DNA of 64,000 nucleotides from Sphingomonas sp. M1-B02 (GTDB lineage Bacteria; Pseudomonadota; Alphaproteobacteria; Sphingomonadales; Sphingomonadaceae), in NCBI RefSeq assembly GCF_026167525.1, contig NZ_CP110679.1, forward strand, positions 1,971,501 through 2,035,500, in the 5' to 3' direction. The notes below the pieces were generated by a model. The model did no database searches, had not been told where the DNA came from, and saw nothing but the letters and a program-made list of their open reading frames with translations. Each line of letters starts with the position of its first letter. Position 1 is the first letter of the stretch. Of this stretch, positions 45,480 through 53,373 are shown piece after piece. Position numbers and translations under genes: made by a program.

Positions 45480-46267
45480 TCCGCTGGCTCGCGCCCCTCA
45501 TTCTCGCATCGGCGCCCGCAGCCGCGCAGCTTGCCCCGGGCGAGCAAACGATGCTGGATCTCGCCTTCGCGCGCGGCAAACTGCTCTACGCTTATGACCA
45601 GGCCGCCTGGCACGGCACCGACGACATGCTGCAGAAGGTCAAGCAGCCGGAAAAGACGGTCGGAGGCTGGATCGTCGACGGACCCGCCGAGGCGCCCGAG
45701 CTGATCTTCTACGACCAGGACAAGGCCGAGCCGCACGCAGTCTACAGTGCGCGGTTCAGGGGCAGCCGGCTGGCCAGCGCCAAGCTGTTCGGACCCGGTG
45801 ACGATCGCACCCTCTCGCCGCAGCGGCGGGCGCTGATCGCGGCGCGCGACAAGGCGACGGCCGCCTGGCTCGCATCCGGCCCGAAGCTATGCACCCGCGC
45901 CCGGGTCAACAGCGTCGTCCTGCCGCCCACCGCCCCTGGCGCCCCGACGCTGGTCTATATGCTTACCCCGCAAAGCGCGCTCGAAAGCTTCCCGTTCGGC
46001 GGCCATTACCGGATCGAAGTCGGCCCCGATTCCAGCGCTCCGACCATACGCGGCTTCGCCAATAGCTGCCTGGAAATGCAGCGGCCGACCGCGGCGCAAC
46101 GCCGCGGAATCATGTTCGTCAGTCATGTCCTCGATCCGATCCCGACCGAGATCCACGTGTTCAGCGCATTGGCGGCACGCGTACAGCTCGTGGTCGGCAC
46201 CAGCGACAAACGGCTCTGGTCGATCAGCGACAAGGGGATAAAGGCCGAACAGCCGCTGAAGGACTGA
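45476..46267 (+). CDS. hypothetical exported protein
   Basis: 263 residues with a signal peptide (MIRWLAPLILASAPAAAQ). The mature part has two cysteines (KLCTRAR and NSCLEMQ), possibly a disulfide, and mixed alpha/beta character; no motif of a known enzyme was seen. Coupled by a four-base overlap to the preceding exported protein gene; trmB follows after 43 bases. The pair is probably conserved in close relatives only. Confidence 0.8.
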   Translation: MIRWLAPLILASAPAAAQLAPGEQTMLDLAFARGKLLYAYDQAAWHGTDDMLQKVKQPEKTVGGWIVDGPAEAPELIFYDQDKAEPHAVYSARFRGSRLASAKLFGPGDDRTLSPQRRALIAARDKATAAWLASGPKLCTRARVNSVVLPPTAPGAPTLVYMLTPQSALESFPFGGHYRIEVGPDSSAPTIRGFANSCLEMQRPTAAQRRGIMFVSHVLDPIPTEIHVFSALAARVQLVVGTSDKRLWSISDKGIKAEQPLKD

Positions 46268-46310
46268 ACGCGGTTCACAGCGCCGCCCGGCTGCGCTACC
46301 CGCCCCGCTT

Positions 46311-46991
46311 ATGTCCGATCCCGCCACGATCCGCCGCCTCTACGGTCGCCGCCAGGGCCACAAATTGCGCCTCGGCCAGTCCGCGCTCGTCGAGGAGCTG
46401 CTGCCGCAGATCAGCATCCCCGAAGACGGACCGCTCGACGCGCAGACGCTGTTCGGCGACGATCGCCCGCTCGAGCTCGAAATCGGCTTCGGCGCGGGCG
46501 AGCATCTCGCGGGCCAGGCCGCGGCCCGCCCCGATCACGGATTCATCGGCTGCGAGCCCTTCCTCAACGGGGTCGTCGGCGCGCTCAACCATGTCCGCGA
46601 CGATGGCCTTGACAATATCCGCCTCCACATGGGCGACGCGCTGACCGTGCTCGAGCGGCTGCCCGACGCCAGCCTGGATCGCCTCTACCTCCTCCACCCC
46701 GATCCCTGGCGCAAGGCACGACATGCCAAGCGGCGCATGGTCAATCCCGGCCCGCTCGACGTCATCGCCGCCAAGCTCAAGCCCGGCTGCGAATTCCGCC
46801 TGGGCACCGACGACCCGACCTATTGCCGCTGGTCGATGATGGTGATGAACGGCCGCCGCGACTTCGACTGGCAGGCAAAGGTCCCCGCCGACTTCCTCGA
46901 ACGCCCGGCCGACTGGCCCGAGACGCGCTACGAGCGCAAGGCGCGGCGGCAGGGACGCGAAGTGTGGTATTTCCGATATGTGCGGGTGTGA
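46311..46991 (+). CDS. trmB: tRNA (guanine-N7-)-methyltransferase
   Basis: 226-residue SAM-dependent enzyme that makes m7G46 in tRNA. Segments of the family are clear: LYGRRQGHKLR, LELEIGFGAGEHLAGQAA (SAM motif I), IGCEPFLNGVV, YLLHPDPWRKARHAKRRMV (catalytic and tRNA-binding) and FRLGTDDPTYC. It closes the metK-lnt-ybeY-type housekeeping block before the accessory patch at 47-49.5 kb. Confidence 0.96.
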   Translation: MSDPATIRRLYGRRQGHKLRLGQSALVEELLPQISIPEDGPLDAQTLFGDDRPLELEIGFGAGEHLAGQAAARPDHGFIGCEPFLNGVVGALNHVRDDGLDNIRLHMGDALTVLERLPDASLDRLYLLHPDPWRKARHAKRRMVNPGPLDVIAAKLKPGCEFRLGTDDPTYCRWSMMVMNGRRDFDWQAKVPADFLERPADWPETRYERKARRQGREVWYFRYVRV

Positions 46992-47032
46992 CGATCCGAA
47001 GACCCCTGCCCGATGGATACCGATTAGCGATC

Positions 47033-47305
47033 CTAATCCAGAATGTAGCCACTGACGGGCGGAGGGGGACCCAGTCTATGCAGCAAAGGCATTTGCTTCC
47101 GTGCGAGGCTGATCACATCCTTGCTCGAGCAGGTGTGAGCGCCTTTCGCCTTCCATGCTACCACATGGCCTTTGGGCAAGGGGTACCACCGGCTGTCCTG
47201 GGAACGGATTAGCGGCCGATCGCACCGGACGCAGGCGCTGAAATATATGCCCCTGTTCCACACCCAGCGGCCAGCTTTATGGCGGAAGACACAGGCGAGT
47301 CGCAT
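47033..47305 (-). CDS. small CxxC protein, hypothetical
   Basis: 90 residues. The middle, WVWNRGIYFSACVRCDRPLIRS, followed by WYPLPKGHVVAWK, has the look of a small group of sphingomonad proteins with one C-x2-C knuckle and a conserved Trp/Arg pattern; it might bind zinc. No domain name can be given. ATG at 47305. Composition differs from the neighbouring housekeeping genes and it stands alone in a gene-poor patch. Confidence 0.55.
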   Translation of the reverse strand: MRLACVFRHKAGRWVWNRGIYFSACVRCDRPLIRSQDSRWYPLPKGHVVAWKAKGAHTCSSKDVISLARKQMPLLHRLGPPPPVSGYILD

Positions 47306-47840
47306 ATTCGGATACTAAATCAGAGCATTCTTCCTAGTGCAACAATCATAAACCGGCGCCGCGAGCAGCGATCGAAGGCCTTGTTAGGTGGCGTACAGGT
47401 ATCGGAGAAGACCCCGCCACTGCCCGCCTGACACCGACCCTGACCGACTAGGGCGCTCAGGCCTCAAGACCATCAGCGCCGTAGATCTTCTAGCCGGCGA
47501 TCCGGTCTGTCTTATTAGCGTTGAGTAAGCCTGCCAAATCGCGATGCCACTGCACGGGTCAAGATGGTCGCGACGACGGCCCCTGATGCTGGAACGCTTG
47601 CCGGCTCCGACGAAGAAGAAGCCCCGTTCGCGGTCGCAGCCAAGGAGCGCAGCCGTGTCAGAAATGCGCCGGCCGAGCGCTATTCGCCAAAAGGCCGGAC
47701 GGTCCCCCGCCCGGCCTTGGCGCACCCTTAGTGCCGGAGCGCTCGGGATCGGCTCCCTCCTAGATGACCGAAAGCCGGACCGTCGAGAACGATACGCCCG
47801 TAGGTGGGCAAAGTGCGACGGACCGGGTTCGTCGGGAGTA
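47306..47840. other. gene-poor stretch of 535 bases
   Basis: No convincing protein gene. The longest start-to-stop frame with a sensible start is 47564-47731 (55 codons, acidic then basic, no motif). It contains an AAGGCCGG/CCGGCCTT inverted repeat (47691-47718) with no T tract. Irregular codon use in all frames suggests decayed DNA or regulatory sequence rather than a missed gene. Confidence 0.5.
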
Positions 47841-48485
47841 TCAGGCGCATCCTTCGACGTAAGCGAGCACCGGCATCGTACCTACGTGTATGAGACTCAC
47901 TTCACCGTCACGTCCGATCTCGAAGCGAAGCGCGGGTCCGCCGGCGGCCGCGTTTGGCGCCGTCAGATATTTGGCAGGCGCGTCCTCATATTTGTGGGGC
48001 TCCTCGCGGAAGCCAGCGAACCACTTCTTCACGTCCTTTTCGCTCGCGCCCGCGCCAACCCCCTCTGCCAGCTTCACGTCGGATCGCTTGCCAACCGTAA
48101 TCCGCTGCACCTTGCCTTCGGAGACGATGGCGTAAACGCCGGGATATTCGGGCGAACTGACGGTGCGACATGCGTCGGACGTCTGGGCGCCACGCTCCCT
48201 CCACGGGCCATTCTCAGGCACGGGCTGCCCGATTCGAAGATTGCCGAGACCCTCGAGCGCAAGCAGCTTCGCCGGAGTGGCTGCAGGCGAGACTGGGCCA
48301 GGAGCGTCCGCTGCTCGGTTAGAGAGGGGGTTCGGGGGCGCAGCAGGGGCAGGGGCGGTGCGCAAAACGTCCGTCGCGCCTGGCGTGGGGGCCGCCGCGC
48401 TAGGCTCATCAGGACCCGAAGAGCATGCAGCCGCGGCAAGGGTAACGGCCAGAATAGCAGTCGAAGAGGCGGACAGATGTTTCAT
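47841..48485 (-). CDS. hypothetical lipoprotein
   Basis: 214 residues. MKHLSASSTAILAVTLAAAAC gives a signal peptide with a lipobox-like end (AAAAC, Cys21), so it is probably anchored in a membrane by lipid after processing (by Lgt, LspA and Lnt; lnt is in this window). A ~65-residue Ala/Pro linker leads to a small domain with a repeat-like KVQRITVGKRSDVKL and a Cys pair (SDACRTV and the terminal EGCA). ATG at 48485 was chosen over the longer frame. Function unknown. Confidence 0.75.
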   Translation of the reverse strand: MKHLSASSTAILAVTLAAAACSSGPDEPSAAAPTPGATDVLRTAPAPAAPPNPLSNRAADAPGPVSPAATPAKLLALEGLGNLRIGQPVPENGPWRERGAQTSDACRTVSSPEYPGVYAIVSEGKVQRITVGKRSDVKLAEGVGAGASEKDVKKWFAGFREEPHKYEDAPAKYLTAPNAAAGGPALRFEIGRDGEVSLIHVGTMPVLAYVEGCA

Positions 48486-48877
48486 GGAAACCGAAACGTC
48501 GATCGCCGAGAACGGTTTCGCCATGCGCGGCACTCCGTCGTCCAACGGACGTCACTGGTCGAATTTCGACTTTGGCTCGTGACCACCGCATCCACCGCCG
48601 CCATGGCCTCGGGCTTGCCTTCATATCGTACTTCCAAATGCCGCCGCCGGGACGATCCGGGCAACTGCCGGCCCCTATCGGCTTTCGATTTCGCATCGTT
48701 TGCATCGACGATCCTTGCGGGAAGAGGCGCGGGTTTGATCCCACCCTGGGCGCGCTTCGATCCTGGCGTTCGAAACCTTAAGTCGGCCCGGTGAGTTGAG
48801 TCGTAATCGAAGTGAGCAAGCTCGTTAGCAGCGCCAGAAACTGCTCGCTTCGTCCCTCGACCGCCAGGAGAGAAACC
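48486..48877. other. intergenic stretch of 392 bases
   Basis: Lies between the divergently transcribed lipoprotein and stress-protein genes, so it must hold both promoters. No supported gene is seen. A weak GAAAC-N18-GTT resemblance to an EcfG promoter near 48770-48795 does not meet the consensus spacing. Confidence 0.5.
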
Positions 48878-49510
48878 ATGAGCAACAACGAGAATAGTGC
48901 ATTCGGATTCGACGACCAGAATGGCCGTCATATGGATCGGGGAGCAGATGCCGGGATGAGTGCCCATGGCTCGCATAGCGCCGAAGGTGGCGGCGTGATC
49001 TCCGCAATCTTCGATAGCAACGACGAAGCCCAGCAGGCGGTTTCCCAATTGCGCGAACTAGGCGTGACCGATGCCGACCTCTCGCTCATCGCTCAATCGA
49101 AAGGCACGATGACGACGCGCGAAGGCGGCGGCGAGATCACGGACGAGGAGCATACGAACATCCTTCGCGGCATTCTCGGCGGCGGCGCACTCGGTGCGGG
49201 GTTGGGCGTCGCAGCGCTTGCCATCCCCGGCGTTGGCCCGCTTGCAGCGTTGGGCGCGATTGCAGCTTCCGTGGCGCCGGAGGCCATGGCCATCGGCGCG
49301 GTCGCGGGTGCGGCCGCAGGAACCTTCAATGAATCGCTCAAAAAGCATGGCGTAGGTGACGACGATGCCGCTTATTATGGCGACAGACTCAAAGGCGGCG
49401 GTGTTCTGGTGACCGCCCGTGTCGGCGGTGCCGATCGCGATCAGGCGCAAGAAGTGCTCTACCGCAATGGCGGACATTCCGCCTCGCGCGCCCGCACTAC
49501 GACCCTCTGA
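48878..49510 (+). CDS. YflT-domain stress protein with glycine-rich hydrophobic region
   Basis: 210 residues. About residues 40-80 (GVISAIFDSNDEAQQAVSQLRELGVTDADLSLIAQ) match the YflT/general stress protein 17M domain. The following ~90 residues carry a Gly/Ala-rich hydrophobic stretch (GILGGGALGAGLGVAALAIPGVGPLAALG) likely to associate with the membrane. The C-terminal GGVLVTARVGGADRDQAQEVL repeats the fold pattern. AGGAGA precedes the ATG at 48878. In alphaproteobacteria such genes often belong to the general stress response. A strong hairpin follows at 49523. Confidence 0.85.
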   Translation: MSNNENSAFGFDDQNGRHMDRGADAGMSAHGSHSAEGGGVISAIFDSNDEAQQAVSQLRELGVTDADLSLIAQSKGTMTTREGGGEITDEEHTNILRGILGGGALGAGLGVAALAIPGVGPLAALGAIAASVAPEAMAIGAVAGAAAGTFNESLKKHGVGDDDAAYYGDRLKGGGVLVTARVGGADRDQAQEVLYRNGGHSASRARTTTL

Positions 49511-49522
49511 ACGCACGTTGGA

Positions 49523-49556
49523 AGCGGAGGCACGCCACGGGTGCCTCCGCTCTTCG
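49523..49556 (+). terminator. hairpin terminator after the stress-protein gene
   Basis: Perfect 11-bp stem AGCGGAGGCAC/GTGCCTCCGCT with a 7-base loop, 13 bases after the stop codon, followed by the weak T-containing CTTCGTTG. Probably terminates the stress-protein transcript. Confidence 0.8.
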
Positions 49557-49654
49557 TTGCCGATACCGTCAAGCATGGCGTAATCACCAAGGCGTGCCTT
49601 TGCAGTCGCCTGATCCCGGCGCTTTCGCTTGAGGGAGGCCGCAACTCGGGCGTG

Positions 49655-50176
49655 TCACCGGTCGCCGTCGAGGTCGCTCGGTCGATTGATGTTGCGCAGC
49701 CCGAGGCCGGCGTCGTCGTGCAGCTCCGCCCCGCAGGCTTCGATCCAGCTGCGGATCGAGCGCGCGCCGGAGGCCATATGCCGGTCCAACGCGGGCGCCA
49801 GGGCCGCGGGCCAATAGCCGAGCGCATGCTGCCGCAACAGGGTTCGCGGCCTGTCCCCGGCGAGCCGCACGCGCAGGTCCGCGGGCAGCGGATCGATGTC
49901 CACGGCCACGCTCAGCACCCCGTCCATGCCCTGGTCCAGCGCATGGTGCAGCGCCGCGTTCAGTCCCCCCAGCGGGCCGAGGCCGGGCTCGGGCCGGTCG
50001 ACAAGGCTCGGCCAGTCGCGCCACGATCGTCCGCAGATCACCCGCGCCTCCACCTGCGGCATCAGCGCCGCATGGACGCGATCGATCAGCATCGCATCGT
50101 CCACCACCGCCAGCGCCTTGTCGCTGCCGAAGCGGCGCGACCGGCCGCCCGCAAGGATCGCGCCGAGGATCCGCAT
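49655..50176 (-). CDS. mobA: molybdenum cofactor guanylyltransferase
   Basis: 173 residues; MobA attaches GMP to molybdopterin for DMSO-reductase-family enzymes. The nucleotide-binding motif ILAGGRSRRFGSDKA opens the protein, followed by DRPEPGLGPLGGLNAAL and the metal-binding AVDIDPLPADL (usual form CDTPFLP). ATG at 50176 lies two bases after the fdhD stop, so fdhD-mobA is one unit. Together they serve the oxidoreductase gene divergently transcribed from 51102. Confidence 0.93.
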   Translation of the reverse strand: MRILGAILAGGRSRRFGSDKALAVVDDAMLIDRVHAALMPQVEARVICGRSWRDWPSLVDRPEPGLGPLGGLNAALHHALDQGMDGVLSVAVDIDPLPADLRVRLAGDRPRTLLRQHALGYWPAALAPALDRHMASGARSIRSWIEACGAELHDDAGLGLRNINRPSDLDGDR

Positions 50177-50178
50177 GT

Positions 50179-50961
50179 CTAGCGCACCGGCGCCAGCAGC
50201 GCGTCGCCGCGAACCAATACCCGCAACGGCAGACCGGCGTCCGCCGCCCGCTGCACCGCCAGCGTCGTCGGCGCCGAAATCGTCGCGAGCATCGGGCACG
50301 TCGATAGCACCGCCTTCTCGACCAGCTCGTACGAGCAGCGCGAGGTCAGCAGCGCGAAGCCGCCCTCCCAGCCCTTGCCCGCGCGCAGCATGGCCCCGAC
50401 CAGCTTGTCGAACGCATTGTGCCGGCCGACATCCTCGCGCACCAGCCGAAGCCCCCCATCCGCCGAGCAGGCCGCGGCGCCGTGCACCGCCCGCGTCTCG
50501 CGATTGAGCGGTTGGTGCGCCTCGAGCGCCGCGAACGCGCGAAACACCGCCGCGTCGTCACCCCGCCAGACCGCCGAGACCTGCGGGATCGGCCGCAGTG
50601 CCTGCTCCAGATTCTCGATGCCGCACAGTCCGCACGACGATTCCGAAACGCGGTGGCGCACCCTCTCGACCACGCGATCGGCCCGGCCCTGCGCCAGCGT
50701 TACGCGCAGCAGGATGCCCCCCTCGGCCGGATGCGCCTCCGCGTCGAGCACGTCGCCCGCCGCATCGATCAGCCGTTCCGCCAACGCGAAGCCATGGGCC
50801 AGGTCGACCAGATCGGCCGGCGTCGCCATCAGCACCGCATAGCCGATGCCGTTGAATTCGATCGCGATCGGCACTTCGCTGGCGATCGCCCGCTCGATCG
50901 GCGTCGCTTCGCCTGCCGCCTCGACGCGCTCGAAGCGCAGAAGCGCGGCGCCCGCGTCCAT
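50179..50961 (-). CDS. fdhD: formate dehydrogenase accessory sulfurtransferase FdhD
   Basis: 260 residues. FdhD passes sulfur from a cysteine desulfurase to the Mo-bis-MGD cofactor of formate dehydrogenases. The functional cysteine pair is C110-x2-C113 in SSCGLCG, and VREDVGRHNAFDKLVG is the conserved cofactor-binding segment. ATG at 50961 with GGGAG eight bases upstream was preferred over a GTG seven codons earlier. Divergent from the YdeP-type oxidoreductase across 140 bases. Confidence 0.95.
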   Translation of the reverse strand: MDAGAALLRFERVEAAGEATPIERAIASEVPIAIEFNGIGYAVLMATPADLVDLAHGFALAERLIDAAGDVLDAEAHPAEGGILLRVTLAQGRADRVVERVRHRVSESSCGLCGIENLEQALRPIPQVSAVWRGDDAAVFRAFAALEAHQPLNRETRAVHGAAACSADGGLRLVREDVGRHNAFDKLVGAMLRAGKGWEGGFALLTSRCSYELVEKAVLSTCPMLATISAPTTLAVQRAADAGLPLRVLVRGDALLAPVR

Positions 50962-51101
50962 CTCTTGCACTCCCGTCGACACAAAGGGACCCCCGGATCA
51001 AAAAGGCCGACCGCACGTGGTTCACGCCGCCCGATCGAGCATGCTATCGCCCTTCGCACAACCGCGTTGTGGTTGCAGGTTCCAGCGCAGTGGAGTGAGC
51101 C

Positions 51102-53366
51102 ATGACCGATCGGCCGAAGACAGTCGAGTATAAGAGCCCGACCGGCGGCTGGGGGTCGGTGCGCGGAATGGGCCAGACCGCGCTGCGCGAAATGCCGACG
51201 CCCGGCGCGCTGGGCACGCTGCTCAGCCAGAACAAGACCGGTGGCTTCATGTGCACCAGCTGCGCCTGGGGCAAGCCGAAGCATCCACACGCCTTCGAAT
51301 TCTGCGAGAACGGCGCCAAGGCGACGCTGTGGGAATTGACGTCGCATCGCTGCACGCCCGATTTCTTCGCCAGGCACAGCGTCACGGAATTGCGCGGCTG
51401 GAGCGACCATGACCTCGAGCATGAGGGCCGCCTCACCCATCCGATGCGCTACGACGCGACGATCGATCATTATGTCGAGTGCAGCTGGGACGAGGCCTTC
51501 GCCGCGATCGGCGCCGAGCTCAAGGCGATCGATCCCAAATCGGCGATCTTCTACGCCTCGGGCCGCGCCAGCCTCGAGACCACCTATCTCTACGCGCTCT
51601 TCGCACGGCTCTATGGGCACAACAATCTGCCCGACAGTTCGAACATGTGCCACGAGACCACGTCGGTGACGCTCAAGCAGTTGATCGGCTCGCCGGTAGG
51701 CACCTGCACGCTCGACGATTTCGAAGAATGCGACGCGATCTTCTTCTTCGGCCAGAATACCGGCACCAACAGTCCGCGCTTCCTGCATCCGCTGCAAAAG
51801 GCGGTGGAGCGCGGCTGCAAGGTGGTGACCTTCAACCCCATCCGCGAAAAAGGCCTGATCGAATTCATCAGCCCGCAGAACCCGGCGCAGATGCTCAGCG
51901 GCAAGGGCACCAAGATCAGCTCGCATTACCTGCAGGTGCGCGCGGGCGGCGACATCGCCGCGATCATGGGGCTGTGCAAATTCGTGTTCGCCGAGGACGC
52001 GCGGCGCGGCGGCACGCTGATCGACCGCGCCTTCATCGCCGAGCATTGCACCGGCTTCGAGGAATTCCAGGTCAAGTCGGATGCTACCAGCTGGGAGCGG
52101 ATCGAGCAGGAATCGGGGCTGGCCCGCGCCGATATCGAGGCGGCGGGCAAGGTCTATGTCGAGGCCGAGCGCGTCGTCGGCGTCTATGGCATGGGGCTGA
52201 CCCAGCACGTCCATGGCTTCGAGAATATCGCCATGCTGCTCAACCTGCTGCTGATGCGCGGCCATATCGGCCGCCCCGGCGCGGGAATCTGTCCGGTGCG
52301 CGGCCATTCCAACGTGCAGGGGCAGCGCACCGTCGGCATGTCCGAAAAGCCCGAGCTGGTGCCGCTCGACAAGTTCGCCGAGCAGTTCGGCTTCGAGCCG
52401 CCGCGCGACACCGGCATGACCACGGTCGATGTCTGCGAAGGCATATTGGACGGCAGCGTCCAGGCGTTCATCGGGCTCGGCGGCAATTTCCTGCGCGCCA
52501 TCCCCGATCTGGGCCGGGTCGAACCCGAATGGGAACGGATGCGGCTGACCGTGCAGATCGCCACCAAGCTCAACCGCAACCATCTGTTCAACGGCAAGAC
52601 CGCGTTTCTGCTGCCCTGCCTGGGCCGCAGCGAAAAGGATATGCAGGCCGGCGGCCCGCAGACGGTGACGATCGAGGACAGTTTCAGCCACATCCACGGC
52701 TCGCTCGGGCATCGCACCCCGGCCAGCAAGCATCTCAAATCCGAAATGGCGATCGTCGCGGGAATGGCGATGGCGACATTGCCGCCCAATCCCAAGGTGC
52801 GCTGGCAGGAGTGGACCGGCGATTATGGCCTGGTGCGTAACCTGATCGCCGAGACCTATCACGAGCAGTTCCACGACATGAATGCGCGGATATTCGAGCC
52901 GGGCGGCTTCTATCGCGGCAACAGCGCGCGCGAGCGGGTGTGGAAGACCAAGAGCGGCAAGGCCGAGTTCACCGCGCCGGAGATGCTCTCCGCAACCGAC
53001 GTCGCCGATGCCGATGGCCGCTACCGGCTGGTCACCGTCCGCTCGAACGACCAGTTCAACACCACCATCTATGGCTATAGCGATCGCCTGCGCGGCATCG
53101 AGGGCAAGCGCGACGTCATCCTCATCAACCCCGCCGATATCGAACGCGCCGGGCTGACCGCGGGGCAACGGGTGGCGCTGGTCGGCGACGCGGGCGACGG
53201 GCACGTCCGTCGGATCGAGCGACTGGAGATCGTCCCCTTCGACCTGCCCGACGGCACGATCGTCGGTTATTATCCCGAGCTCAATCCGCTGATCCCGATC
53301 CAGCACCATGATCGCGCGTCGAAGACCCCCGCGAGCAAGGCCGTGCCGGTACGCATCGCGCCCTGA
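51102..53366 (+). CDS. FdhF/YdeP-family molybdopterin oxidoreductase
   Basis: 754 residues of the DMSO-reductase superfamily, YdeP branch. An N-terminal Fe-S site is suggested by C51-x2-C54 and C68 (FMCTSCAWGK, FEFCENG). The Mo ligand is probably the Cys in SNMCHETTS, corresponding to the selenocysteine/cysteine of FdhF (V-C/U-H). The C-terminal domain (VILINPADIERAGLTAGQRVALV) binds MGD. No electron-transfer partner subunit is encoded nearby, as usual for this branch. The substrate is uncertain; formate is plausible given fdhD next door, and E. coli YdeP is linked to acid resistance. Confidence 0.93.
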   Translation: MTDRPKTVEYKSPTGGWGSVRGMGQTALREMPTPGALGTLLSQNKTGGFMCTSCAWGKPKHPHAFEFCENGAKATLWELTSHRCTPDFFARHSVTELRGWSDHDLEHEGRLTHPMRYDATIDHYVECSWDEAFAAIGAELKAIDPKSAIFYASGRASLETTYLYALFARLYGHNNLPDSSNMCHETTSVTLKQLIGSPVGTCTLDDFEECDAIFFFGQNTGTNSPRFLHPLQKAVERGCKVVTFNPIREKGLIEFISPQNPAQMLSGKGTKISSHYLQVRAGGDIAAIMGLCKFVFAEDARRGGTLIDRAFIAEHCTGFEEFQVKSDATSWERIEQESGLARADIEAAGKVYVEAERVVGVYGMGLTQHVHGFENIAMLLNLLLMRGHIGRPGAGICPVRGHSNVQGQRTVGMSEKPELVPLDKFAEQFGFEPPRDTGMTTVDVCEGILDGSVQAFIGLGGNFLRAIPDLGRVEPEWERMRLTVQIATKLNRNHLFNGKTAFLLPCLGRSEKDMQAGGPQTVTIEDSFSHIHGSLGHRTPASKHLKSEMAIVAGMAMATLPPNPKVRWQEWTGDYGLVRNLIAETYHEQFHDMNARIFEPGGFYRGNSARERVWKTKSGKAEFTAPEMLSATDVADADGRYRLVTVRSNDQFNTTIYGYSDRLRGIEGKRDVILINPADIERAGLTAGQRVALVGDAGDGHVRRIERLEIVPFDLPDGTIVGYYPELNPLIPIQHHDRASKTPASKAVPVRIAP

Positions 53367-53373
53367 ACCGAGG

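Noticed and set aside
47384..47725. 113-codon minus-strand frame, possible transposase/integrase remnant
   Set aside because: No DDE, HTH or tyrosine-recombinase motif could be recognised, and no flanking inverted repeats were found.
47564..47731. 55-codon open frame in the gene-poor patch
   Set aside because: No ribosome binding site, no motif and mixed composition; insufficient to call a gene.
48765..48800. EcfG promoter for the YflT-domain gene
   Set aside because: The best match is GAAAC with an 18-base spacer and AGTT or GTT, which departs from GGAAC-N16/17-CGTT at three points.
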